From Oceanobacillus profundus (GTDB taxonomy: Bacteria; Bacillota; Bacilli; Bacillales; Amphibacillaceae): a DNA stretch of 64,000 nucleotides. Each line of letters starts with the position of its first letter. The first letter of the stretch is position 1. This document shows positions 35,331 to 43,009 of this stretch, piece after piece. The notes beneath the pieces were generated by a model. That model had not been told where the DNA came from. It did no database searches and saw nothing but the letters and a program-made list of their open reading frames with translations. The stretch covers positions 186,001-250,000 of the forward strand of contig NZ_QWEH01000002.1 of NCBI RefSeq assembly GCF_003515705.1, in the 5' to 3' direction. The position numbers and the translations under genes are program-made.

Positions 35331-36173
35331 TTAAAACTCTTCGTAAACAGCTGGGTCCTGATTTTTATTTCTGCCATCAGGGCGAGTCAACTCTCCAATG
35401 AGGTTCATTTCAGTTTCGTCCAGTGAAAAGTCAAAAATCGATATGTTTTCTAATTGTCTTTGCGGTGACGCTGATTTAGGAATAGGAATGGCATTCAACT
35501 GATAATGCCAACGTAAAATAATCTGTGATACAGTCTTGTTATGGTATTCGGCAATTTTTTGTATCACTTCATGTTGTAAAGCATTATTTGTGCGACCAAT
35601 AGGACTCCAGGATTGAGTCTGAACTTGGTTATCCTGATGCCATTTTCGCAGTTGTTCTTGGTTGAAAAAAGGATGTAATTCAATTTGGTTCATGCTCGGC
35701 TTTACACCAGTTTCTTTTTCTAATCGCTCCATATGCTCCGGTAAGAAATTACAAACACCGATAGAGCGAATAAGCCCCCATTTTTTTGCATCAATTAATG
35801 CTTGCCAGGCTTCCATATAAATATCTTGGATTGGGTTCGGCCAATGAATAAGGTATAAATCATAGTAATCTAGATTTGCACGATATAATGACTCTTGAAT
35901 GGTTGTAACGGCTTTATCATACTCATGGTAACGTCCTGGTAATTTGGATGTAATTCTTAATTCTTCTCTTGGAACAGAACTGCGTCTTACAGCTTCCCCA
36001 ACAGTTCCTTCGTTTTCATAATTATAAGCTGTGTCAATTAGCCGGTAGCCGATGTCGATCGCACTTGTAATCGCATTTACACCTGCATTCCCATTAAGTT
36101 TATATGTACCCAAACCAATAACTGGTACGGTCATACCATCATGAAGCGTAATCTCTGGAATCGATTTACTCAT
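35331..36173 (-). CDS. aldo/keto reductase
   Basis: 280 residues of the AKR fold. The catalytic tetrad is visible: Asp and Tyr in DTAYNYENE, Lys in ITSKLP and His in YLIHWPNP. NADPH-binding elements include IPIPKSASPQRQLENI. It resembles B. subtilis YtbE/YvgN-type reductases acting on methylglyoxal and other aldehydes; the physiological substrate is not determined. GGGAG precedes ATG 36173. Confidence 0.88.
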   Translation of the reverse strand: MSKSIPEITLHDGMTVPVIGLGTYKLNGNAGVNAITSAIDIGYRLIDTAYNYENEGTVGEAVRRSSVPREELRITSKLPGRYHEYDKAVTTIQESLYRANLDYYDLYLIHWPNPIQDIYMEAWQALIDAKKWGLIRSIGVCNFLPEHMERLEKETGVKPSMNQIELHPFFNQEQLRKWHQDNQVQTQSWSPIGRTNNALQHEVIQKIAEYHNKTVSQIILRWHYQLNAIPIPKSASPQRQLENISIFDFSLDETEMNLIGELTRPDGRNKNQDPAVYEEF

Positions 36174-36280
36174 TATGAACCACTCCCTTTCACTAATAGT
36201 TTAAGCGTATCACTATATGAACAAGTAATTCAAATAAATTAATCCATTATTAATATAAGAATGATTTGTTCAATACATTA

Positions 36281-37507
36281 TTAAGCTGACCCTTTTAGCT
36301 TTTCTCCCACAGTTCTTTGCCTGCCAGATCCAATTCCAGCGAGCAGCAGCAATCCAATGATACCTATTAATAATAGTAACGGGATACTCCAGCTGTTTGC
36401 GATATCGTGTAGGGCACCAATAAGAACTGGTCCCGTCGCTGCTAACAGGTAACCAAATGATTGAGCCATTCCAGATAATGCTGCCGCTTGTTTTCCATCC
36501 GTTGTTCTTAATGTGAAGAACATCATGGACAAACTAAATGCACTACCAGAGGCTATACCAATTAGGATAGCACTGACAGGAACGATAGTTGGATGTCCGA
36601 TTAACAATCCAAGTATGCCTGATGCATATAAACAAGCGGTTACGATGCTTAAACCGATTTGATTTTTCAAGCGCTCTGCAATAATTGGGATAATAAAGGT
36701 GATTGGAATAACAGAGAATTGCATTAAGAAAACCATCCATCCTGCTGCACTTGAACTATAACCAATTGTTCGTAATATATCAGGGAGCCAGGTTATTAAT
36801 GTATAGAATAGAAAAGATTGACATCCCATATATAGTGTAACCTTCCAAGCTAATCCAGATTTCCATAAATGATTTCCGTTTTTCTTTACAGCGATCGTAT
36901 TAGTAGTCCCTTTTCTTTGAAGTAATTGCGGGACCCATACAAGTATGGCTAAAAATGAAATACATGCGAAGACTGCTAATGCGCCTGGCCAGCCAAAACC
37001 TTGAATTGCAGCAAGAGGGACACTTAATCCAGAGCCGAGCGCACCAAATATATTCATCGATACAGCATACACACCTGTCATCATTCCGATTTTTAAAGGG
37101 AAATTCATTTTGATAAATCCTGGTAGTAACACATTGCCAAATGCTATTGCAGTCCCTATTAAGATTGTTCCAATGAATAAAAAGCCAACATCTGCTAATG
37201 AACGGACAATAATTCCAGTGGTTAGAATAAGCATAGAAAGAAAAATCGTCCATTCCATTCCAAGCCGGTTCGCTAGTTTTGGTACAAATGGAGAAAGAAG
37301 TGCAAATGCGATTAGAGGCAGCGTGGTGATACTTCCTGCTATGGCATTGTTCAGTGCTAAATCATCTCGAATAAAAGGGATGAGTGATCCGACAGAAGTT
37401 AGTGGGGCTCTTAAATTGGATCCGATTAGAATAATTCCGAAGATAAGAAGCCATGTTGTACGTTTATTTTTTTGCTGATTTTCTAATGATAAATCTTTTG
37501 TATTCAA
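36281..37507 (-). CDS. MFS transporter, CynX/NimT family
   Basis: A 408-residue, 12-TM permease with the CynX signature GSNLRAPLTSVGSLIPFIRDDL near the start, GTAIAFGNVLLPGFIK in TM4 and LSGMAQSFGYLLAATGPVLIG in the second half. Family members are linked to cyanate or 2-nitroimidazole export; most substrates are unknown. The start is TTG 37507, seven bases after GGAGG. The leader of more than 180 bases contains structured sequence (37598-37690). Confidence 0.75.
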   Translation of the reverse strand: MNTKDLSLENQQKNKRTTWLLIFGIILIGSNLRAPLTSVGSLIPFIRDDLALNNAIAGSITTLPLIAFALLSPFVPKLANRLGMEWTIFLSMLILTTGIIVRSLADVGFLFIGTILIGTAIAFGNVLLPGFIKMNFPLKIGMMTGVYAVSMNIFGALGSGLSVPLAAIQGFGWPGALAVFACISFLAILVWVPQLLQRKGTTNTIAVKKNGNHLWKSGLAWKVTLYMGCQSFLFYTLITWLPDILRTIGYSSSAAGWMVFLMQFSVIPITFIIPIIAERLKNQIGLSIVTACLYASGILGLLIGHPTIVPVSAILIGIASGSAFSLSMMFFTLRTTDGKQAAALSGMAQSFGYLLAATGPVLIGALHDIANSWSIPLLLLIGIIGLLLLAGIGSGRQRTVGEKLKGSA

Positions 37508-37597
37508 TTTTTATCCTCCATTAGTTATAATTGCGGTATGGTGCTTTTATATAAATGATGTTATACTTAACGTTGCGATGAGCTGATTTGTGTAAGT

Positions 37598-37690
37598 CAA
37601 AGCACAATGCAATAGATGTGAATGTGAACACATCGTGCTTTGCCGCAAATTTCGTGAAGGCGCCTGTATTGTATACGGGCGCCTTTTATA
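37598..37690 (+). ncRNA. candidate small structured RNA ending in a terminator
   Basis: CAAAGCAC (about 37599-37606) pairs with GTGCTTTG (about 37635-37642); inside, GATGTG pairs with CACATC. A second hairpin AAGGCGCCTGTAT/ATACGGGCGCCTT (37657-37685) ends in TTTTATA, typical of a plus-strand intrinsic terminator. No plus-strand gene precedes it. A -10-like TATACT lies at 37562-37567 without a good -35. Alternatively these are leader structures of the divergent MFS gene. Confidence 0.35.
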
Positions 37691-37771
37691 TACAGGAACC
37701 TGTTCAATTCTAATTTATTCATCATATCATGATTTTACAAGTAATAGATAAGTAAATTAGTGATAACCAAT

Positions 37772-37802
37772 AAAAAAGGACAGCTATAGTTAGCCGTCCT
37801 TA
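37772..37802 (-). terminator. terminator of the ferritin-like gene
   Basis: On the minus strand AAGGACGGCTA/TAGCTGTCCTT followed by TTTTTA. Confidence 0.8.
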
Positions 37803-37818
37803 AGAAAAAGGGAATCTA

Positions 37819-38253
37819 TTAAGAAAGTCGAGGATCAGCAAGTAATCGTTCGATTTCTTCCTTATGGTGTGTTTCATCCGATATTAAATCCTCTAGCTTA
37901 ACAACAAGCTCTGTTAACCCAAGGTCCTCTGCTTGTTTTTTTCGTTCTTCATAACGTTTAATTGTATCGGACTCAGCTTGAAGTGTTGCTTCAAGCATTG
38001 CTTTTACTTCTGTTGGTTGAGGTACATCAGCTGATTTGGTTGTTGGAGTGCCTCCAAGAGCCTTGATTTTTTCAGAAAGATAGAGTGCGTGTCCAAGCTC
38101 ATCCGTAATTTCTGATTCGAAAAATGGTTTTAATGCTGATCGGTATAAGCCAGAAACAACAGATGCACTGTATGTGTACTGAATAGCAGCACCATACTCA
38201 TGAGCTAAATCTTCATTTAAACCATCAATTAAATTTTGTAAATCCTTTTCCAT
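37819..38253 (-). CDS. ferritin-like di-iron protein (bacterioferritin/Dps-like)
   Basis: A 144-residue four-helix protein. Candidate di-iron ligands occur as E..Y (AHEYGAAIQY), E.TDELGHA (ExxxxxxH) and, in the last helix, ISDETHHKEEIERLL. This arrangement fits the broad ferritin-like superfamily; an iron storage or oxidative defence role is inferred, and a mini-ferritin (Dps) or bacterioferritin cannot be told apart by eye. It is monocistronic, with AAGGTGGAGAT before ATG. Confidence 0.75.
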   Translation of the reverse strand: MEKDLQNLIDGLNEDLAHEYGAAIQYTYSASVVSGLYRSALKPFFESEITDELGHALYLSEKIKALGGTPTTKSADVPQPTEVKAMLEATLQAESDTIKRYEERKKQAEDLGLTELVVKLEDLISDETHHKEEIERLLADPRLS

Positions 38254-38386
38254 TATTTATCTCCACCTTTTCAATAGTAAAACGTTAAGTATACTGATAC
38301 AATACCCGCTCTAGTTTTGTTTAAACCTAAATCCCTGTATAATAACATTAAATTGAAATAAGAAGATAAAATGAAGGTGTGAAATA

Positions 38387-39028
38387 ATGATGAAAAAAGA
38401 TCGGACATTATTGTTGTTTCTATTAATCGCAGTACTTATAATAACGGGAGTTTGGGTTCTACAAATTGTAAATGGTTATGTACCCTATATTGACAGCTGG
38501 TCAAACCAATTCGTTGAAACCTTGCATAATTCCATTATTTATCAGCCATTTCGATTGGTTACAAATCTTGGATCAGAATCCTTTCTCGTACCATTCGTAG
38601 TTGTCATGACGATTGTGTTAAGTATTTTACTCAAAAAATGGTTTGTTGCTATTCTTTTTCCTGGTGGGATTTTACTGACACATCAATTGAATATACTTAT
38701 TAAAAGTCTTGTTGTAAGGGAGAGACCAAGCATATCGGTTGCAGCTAATGCAGAAGGATACAGTTTTCCGTCTGGACATGCTATGATCTCAATGGTTTGT
38801 TATGGCTTGATTGCTTATTTATTAGTTAAGAAAATGAAATCGCATGTCCTAATCTTTATTACGCAAACAATGTTTGTCACACTTATATTTTTGATTGGGA
38901 TCAGCAGATATGTAATTCATGTCCATTATATAACCGATATTGTTGCTGGATTTGCGCTTGGATTTATCTGTTTAATTGGACTCATATATGTGTATGAAAG
39001 GATGGAGTCAGTCTTAAGTCGGAGCTAA
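38387..39028 (+). CDS. PAP2-superfamily membrane phosphatase
   Basis: A 213-residue integral membrane protein with five or six hydrophobic segments. The three phosphatase motifs are complete: KSLVVRERPS, PSGHAM and SRYVIHVHYITD. It probably dephosphorylates a lipid pyrophosphate such as undecaprenyl pyrophosphate or phosphatidylglycerol phosphate at the outer face of the membrane. AAGGTGTG precedes ATG. It has its own unit; liaF begins 139 bases later. Confidence 0.85.
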   Translation: MMKKDRTLLLFLLIAVLIITGVWVLQIVNGYVPYIDSWSNQFVETLHNSIIYQPFRLVTNLGSESFLVPFVVVMTIVLSILLKKWFVAILFPGGILLTHQLNILIKSLVVRERPSISVAANAEGYSFPSGHAMISMVCYGLIAYLLVKKMKSHVLIFITQTMFVTLIFLIGISRYVIHVHYITDIVAGFALGFICLIGLIYVYERMESVLSRS

Positions 39029-39167
39029 AAGCATCCTCTAGATGGTTTAAAGGGGGAACAACTAAGTTTATGATAGGAGTAGTAACTTGCTTATGGTCCG
39101 TGTTAAAAAAGAGGATGTGTAGAGCAATCTCCTATATACAGATTGACTCTGAGAGGATGACAGACAG

Positions 39168-39944
39168 ATGAGAAATTTCTTTCGTTATTTCTTTGCGATT
39201 TTTTTAATCGTTATTGGCGTTATGCTTGTGATGGCTAATCTTGAAGTGATTGATTTCAATTTTAGTGTCGCATGGCATTATATTTATCCAATTTTCTTTG
39301 TTGTGATTGGTTTTATGAGCTTGATTCGTTATTTAGGAAGAAGAGGGGGAAGCTGGATTTTTGGATCCTTTTTCGCAATATTCGGTTCGTTGTTAATCAT
39401 GGATCGGTTAGACTGGATGACATTTGCTTTTAAAGATGTTATTAATTTATGGCCATTGCTTATTGTATATATTGGATTTTCTCTAATTGGACGTAATCGG
39501 GTTACGATCAGTTATTCTTTTGATGACGACAAGAATCATGATTATGATTATGACACAGGATGGCATAAAAAGTATTTTGATAATTCGATGTTTTCGGTTG
39601 GGAGCCAAACCTTCGATGAGCAGAATTGGGTAGTAGAGCCGATGCATTTAAAACATATGGCCGGAGACTTTTATTTTAACTTTTCGAAAGCTTTTATTCC
39701 TGAAAAGAAAATTCCAATTACGATTGATTCGCTTGCAGCAGATGTGAATATTGTGGTACCTGAAAATATTGATTTTCGTATCCATGCGAGGGTGAAAGCT
39801 GGCGGTATACAAGTGCTGGATCAAGCTTCGGATGGTATAAATCGCACATTCGTCTATCAAACGAATAACTATGATGCTGCTGTCAAAAAGCTGGATTTTT
39901 ATATCAATCTAAAAGCTGGTAACATTCGTATCGATCGTGTGTGA
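39168..39944 (+). CDS. liaF: LiaF-like membrane inhibitor of the cell-envelope stress system
   Basis: 258 residues: four N-terminal membrane segments (to about 105) followed by a soluble C-terminal domain (MHLKHMAGDFYFNFSKAFIPEKKIPITIDSLAADVNIVVPENIDF) characteristic of LiaF/YvqF. LiaF keeps the LiaS kinase inactive until cell-wall antibiotics disturb lipid II cycling. The gene precedes liaS, which begins 10 bases after its stop. GAGAGGATG lies before ATG. Confidence 0.9.
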   Translation: MRNFFRYFFAIFLIVIGVMLVMANLEVIDFNFSVAWHYIYPIFFVVIGFMSLIRYLGRRGGSWIFGSFFAIFGSLLIMDRLDWMTFAFKDVINLWPLLIVYIGFSLIGRNRVTISYSFDDDKNHDYDYDTGWHKKYFDNSMFSVGSQTFDEQNWVVEPMHLKHMAGDFYFNFSKAFIPEKKIPITIDSLAADVNIVVPENIDFRIHARVKAGGIQVLDQASDGINRTFVYQTNNYDAAVKKLDFYINLKAGNIRIDRV

Positions 39945-39954
39945 GGAGGGCTGT

Positions 39955-41010
39955 ATGATGAAAAACAGGTTTTCAAGTATCCGCTATATTTTTATTCGTT
40001 CCCATTTGTACAGTATGTTTTTAACATCCATCTTACTACTTACCATTTTGTTATCTATCTATGTCTTATTTGAGCCAGAATGGTTAACTGTTCAAAGCAT
40101 TTTTCTATTTGCAATTTTGTATGCGTCTATTGCCTTTGTTATTTCGCTGTACACTGGGTTTAAAGAGGTAGGGAATATGTTGAAAACCAAGCTGGATGGC
40201 ATATCCCTTCTCATTACGCAATTTTCAAACGGAAATTATGATTCTTCTATTCAGTTCCCAAAGTCAATGAAAGATGAAGATGAGATTACAAGAATTGCAA
40301 AGGATTTAAATGAGCTCGGTAATAAATTAAAGAATCAGGTAAAGTCATTGCAGCGAATGGCGGATGAGAAAGCAGATTTTGCTAAGTCAGCACATAAAGC
40401 AGCTGTTATAGAGGAAAGGCAGCGGATTGCTAGAGACCTTCATGATGCTGTTAGCCAACAGCTTTTTGCTTTAACAATGATTTCAGAAGCTTCGATTAAG
40501 CAATTTGATAAAAATCCGGCATTAGCGAAAAAGCAAATGAAGGAAGTTGCTACGGCGGCATTACAAGCACAGACAGAAATGCGAGCGCTTTTACTGCATT
40601 TACGGCCTGTTCATTTATCAGGAGATTCATTGGCAACAGGAATACATAAATTAATTGAAGAATTAAAGCAAAAGAGCTCAATTCATTTCCATCTCAAGAT
40701 AAATGAGGAGCTAGAACTAAGTGAAACGATAGAAGAGCATGTATTTCGGATTGTTCAAGAATCGTTATCAAATATTTTAAGACATGCAAACGCGAACAAC
40801 GTACAGGTAGAGATTTTTAAAAAATCAAACGAATTATTTGTACACATTCAAGATGACGGTAAAGGTTTTGATGTAGTAAATGATAAAGAAAGAAAAACAT
40901 CCTACGGGTTGAAAACGATGCGAGAGCGTAGTGAGGAGTTAGGCGGGACATTTGTTATTCGTTCTAATCCCGATGAAGGAACATATATTGATATTCGGAT
41001 TCCTTGTTAG
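39955..41010 (+). CDS. liaS: LiaS-like sensor histidine kinase
   Basis: About 351 residues: two N-terminal membrane segments (about 15-40 and 50-70) with almost no extracellular loop, a linker with coiled coil, a HisKA_3 domain with phospho-acceptor His in ERQRIARDLHDAVSQQL, and an HATPase domain with HVFRIVQESLSNILRHA and IQDDGKGFD. The tiny sensor loop marks it as intramembrane-sensing. It forms liaF-liaS-liaR with its neighbours. ATG 39955 or 39958 follow GAGGAGGG. Confidence 0.9.
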   Translation: MMKNRFSSIRYIFIRSHLYSMFLTSILLLTILLSIYVLFEPEWLTVQSIFLFAILYASIAFVISLYTGFKEVGNMLKTKLDGISLLITQFSNGNYDSSIQFPKSMKDEDEITRIAKDLNELGNKLKNQVKSLQRMADEKADFAKSAHKAAVIEERQRIARDLHDAVSQQLFALTMISEASIKQFDKNPALAKKQMKEVATAALQAQTEMRALLLHLRPVHLSGDSLATGIHKLIEELKQKSSIHFHLKINEELELSETIEEHVFRIVQESLSNILRHANANNVQVEIFKKSNELFVHIQDDGKGFDVVNDKERKTSYGLKTMRERSEELGGTFVIRSNPDEGTYIDIRIPC

Positions 41011-41048
41011 CGGAAAATAAATCGGTTTATTTAGTGGGGGGAATGGAA

Positions 41049-41675
41049 ATGGTTCGTGTTTTAGTTGTTGATGATCATGAAATTGTACGAAAAGGAATTA
41101 TTGCTTATTTACAGACGGAAGATGATATTGAAGTTGTTGGTCAGGCATCGAGCGGGAATAAAGGGGCTGAGCTTGTGCTTCAATTACGGCCAGATGTTGT
41201 TTTAATGGACTTAATTATGGATGATGGGACAGGAATTGAAGCAACAAAGCAAATAATGGGGGACTATCCAAATTGTAAAATTATTATTTTGACGAGCTAT
41301 TATGATGATGAACAAATATTTCCGGCACTTGAAGCCGGGGCATTTAGTTATATATTAAAAACTTCCGCTGCACCTGAAATTGCTGCTGCTATCAAAAAAG
41401 CAGCCAACGGGGAAAATGTCATTGAGCCAAAAGTGGCTGGAAAAATGATGTCAAATTTCCGCGCTGAACAAAAAAAGCCCCATGATGAATTGACAGAACG
41501 TGAAATGGAAGTCTTACTCTGTATCGGAAATGGTATGACGAACCAAGAGATAAGTGATAAGCTCTACATCGGTATTAAGACGGTGAAAACGCATGTTAGC
41601 AACATTTTATCAAAATTGGATGTTAATGACCGGACGCAAGCAGCTGTTTATGTCCACCGTAATCAATTACTATAA
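41049..41675 (+). CDS. liaR: LiaR-like response regulator
   Basis: 208 residues of the NarL family: receiver with DDHE, phospho-acceptor Asp in VVLMDLIMDDGTG, Lys in YILKTSA, and a C-terminal LuxR-type HTH (LTEREMEVLLCIGNGMTNQEISDKLYIGIKTVKTHVSNIL). ATG 41049 is about 7 bases after GTGGGGGG; ATG 41043 is too close. It would activate envelope-stress genes. The usual target pair liaIH is not in this window. Confidence 0.9.
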   Translation: MVRVLVVDDHEIVRKGIIAYLQTEDDIEVVGQASSGNKGAELVLQLRPDVVLMDLIMDDGTGIEATKQIMGDYPNCKIIILTSYYDDEQIFPALEAGAFSYILKTSAAPEIAAAIKKAANGENVIEPKVAGKMMSNFRAEQKKPHDELTEREMEVLLCIGNGMTNQEISDKLYIGIKTVKTHVSNILSKLDVNDRTQAAVYVHRNQLL

Positions 41676-41682
41676 GATTAGC

Positions 41683-41720
41683 TAAAAGCTGCTTAAGGTA
41701 CTATGTTTAAGCAGCTTTTG
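41683..41720 (+). terminator. terminator of the lia operon
   Basis: Stem AAAAGCTGCTTAA/TTAAGCAGCTTTT with a 10-base loop. Confidence 0.8.
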
Positions 41721-41912
41721 TTAAAATAAATATAAAATTCACATTAATTCTCCAGAGCCGTTCTAATTCATACTCTCATACTTCGTGAAATAGCATGTCC
41801 ATACTAGCATAGACCATTAATTTACTAACAATATTATAATGAAAACAGGAGTTTTTCTTTCGTGATTGTTCAATAATTTGTCATATTAGATGAAACAACC
41901 AAAGCTGTTTTA

Positions 41913-41941
41913 TTGTTTTTCACTACAGGCATTTGTATAAT
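41913..41941 (+). promoter_or_regulatory. sigma-A promoter of the bdbC pair
   Basis: TTGTTT (41913-41918), 17 bases, TATAAT (41936-41941), 36 bases before the start codon. Confidence 0.6.
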
Positions 41942-41976
41942 ACAAATGTATAAAAAGAAGAGAGGAATACTCGAAT

Positions 41977-42411
41977 ATGCGGCAGATGACTAAGAAAGCT
42001 GAGAATTTATTGTTGTTCATTTGGGTACAAGCATTTGTAGCAACGACAGGTAGTTTGTTTTATTCAGAAATAATGGGATATGTTCCATGTGAAATGTGCT
42101 GGTACCAAAGAATTCTAATGTATCCATTAGTCATTATTTATGGGGCTGCAGCAATTAAGAAGGATATTTCAATTGCGCTGCCAGGATTAATTTTGAGTGT
42201 AATCGGATTGCCAATTTCAATTTATCACTACATGCTGCAAAAAGTGCCTGCAATGCATGAATTGGGGGGAGCATGCACTGGAGCAGTTCCGTGTAATGCT
42301 GTCTACGTCAATTACTTTGGCTTTATAACGATACCGTTTTTAGCTGGTGTAGCGTTTACGGTAATTATTGTTTTACATCTTATGCTTTTAAAGGAACAAA
42401 GGAGGAAATAA
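41977..42411 (+). CDS. bdbC: DsbB-like thiol-disulphide oxidoreductase BdbC
   Basis: A 144-residue protein with four membrane segments and two cysteine pairs on the outer face: CEMC (after TM1) and Cys102/Cys109 in GACTGAVPCN. It transfers electrons from an extracellular thioredoxin-like partner to quinones, making disulphide bonds. It precedes a thioredoxin-fold gene by five bases; the pair replaces the usual bdbC-bdbD. AGAGAGGAA lies before ATG. Confidence 0.9.
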   Translation: MRQMTKKAENLLLFIWVQAFVATTGSLFYSEIMGYVPCEMCWYQRILMYPLVIIYGAAAIKKDISIALPGLILSVIGLPISIYHYMLQKVPAMHELGGACTGAVPCNAVYVNYFGFITIPFLAGVAFTVIIVLHLMLLKEQRRK

Positions 42412-42415
42412 ACGA

Positions 42416-42895
42416 ATGGGAAAGAAAATGATAGCTATTATTGCGGTAATTGTTGTATTATTTATTGCTTTATTTTTCGTCCTCGATTATAAAAATAATC
42501 AAGCACTTAATAACAATGAAAATCCTTATGGAACAGAGGATTTGGATCAAGCTACAATTGATCAGCTAGACAATCCATTATATCAAAATCAAATTCTTCC
42601 AGATGAGTTAAGTGAAACGATTCAGAATGGAGATCCTGTTACGGTTTACTTTTATAGCCCAACTTGTATTTATTGTCAAAACACAACACCATATCTCGCC
42701 CCATTAGCTGAGAATATGGATGTCGATATGAAGAAATTCAATTTATTAGAGTTTGGACAAGAAGGCAATGCATATCGCATTGAATCAACTCCAACACTGA
42801 TTCATTTTGAAGATGGACAAGAGGTTGCCAGGCTTGTTGGACAATATCCTGAAGAGGGTTACGAAACATTCTTTAATGAATATGTTGTGAATTAA
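42416..42895 (+). CDS. membrane-anchored thioredoxin-like protein
   Basis: 159 residues: an uncleaved N-terminal anchor (MIAIIAVIVVLFIALFFVL), a linker, then a thioredoxin fold with active site SPTCIYCQNT (CxxC) and the cis-proline segment ESTPTLIHF. It is likely to act outside the membrane as the thiol partner of BdbC. The small size distinguishes it from BdbD, which has a helical insertion. ATG follows AGGAGG. Confidence 0.85.
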   Translation: MGKKMIAIIAVIVVLFIALFFVLDYKNNQALNNNENPYGTEDLDQATIDQLDNPLYQNQILPDELSETIQNGDPVTVYFYSPTCIYCQNTTPYLAPLAENMDVDMKKFNLLEFGQEGNAYRIESTPTLIHFEDGQEVARLVGQYPEEGYETFFNEYVVN

Positions 42896-42900
42896 TATAA

Positions 42901-42939
42901 GAAGTAGTGGCTTCGTCAATGAAGCCACTACTTTTTTTG
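42901..42939 (+). terminator. terminator of the bdbC pair
   Basis: Perfect stem AAGTAGTGGCTTC/GAAGCCACTACTT and a T7 run. Confidence 0.9.
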
Positions 42940-43009
42940 ATATGATTGGACTATAAAATTTGAATTCTATCTACCGCTAAAAAGGGGAGTGAACACGCGA
43001 AAGAATCAT

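Noticed and set aside
37598-37690. Known riboswitch (guanidine, T-box or SAM) near the CynX-type gene
   Set aside because: I could not match any class-defining conserved motif on either strand; only generic hairpins are visible.
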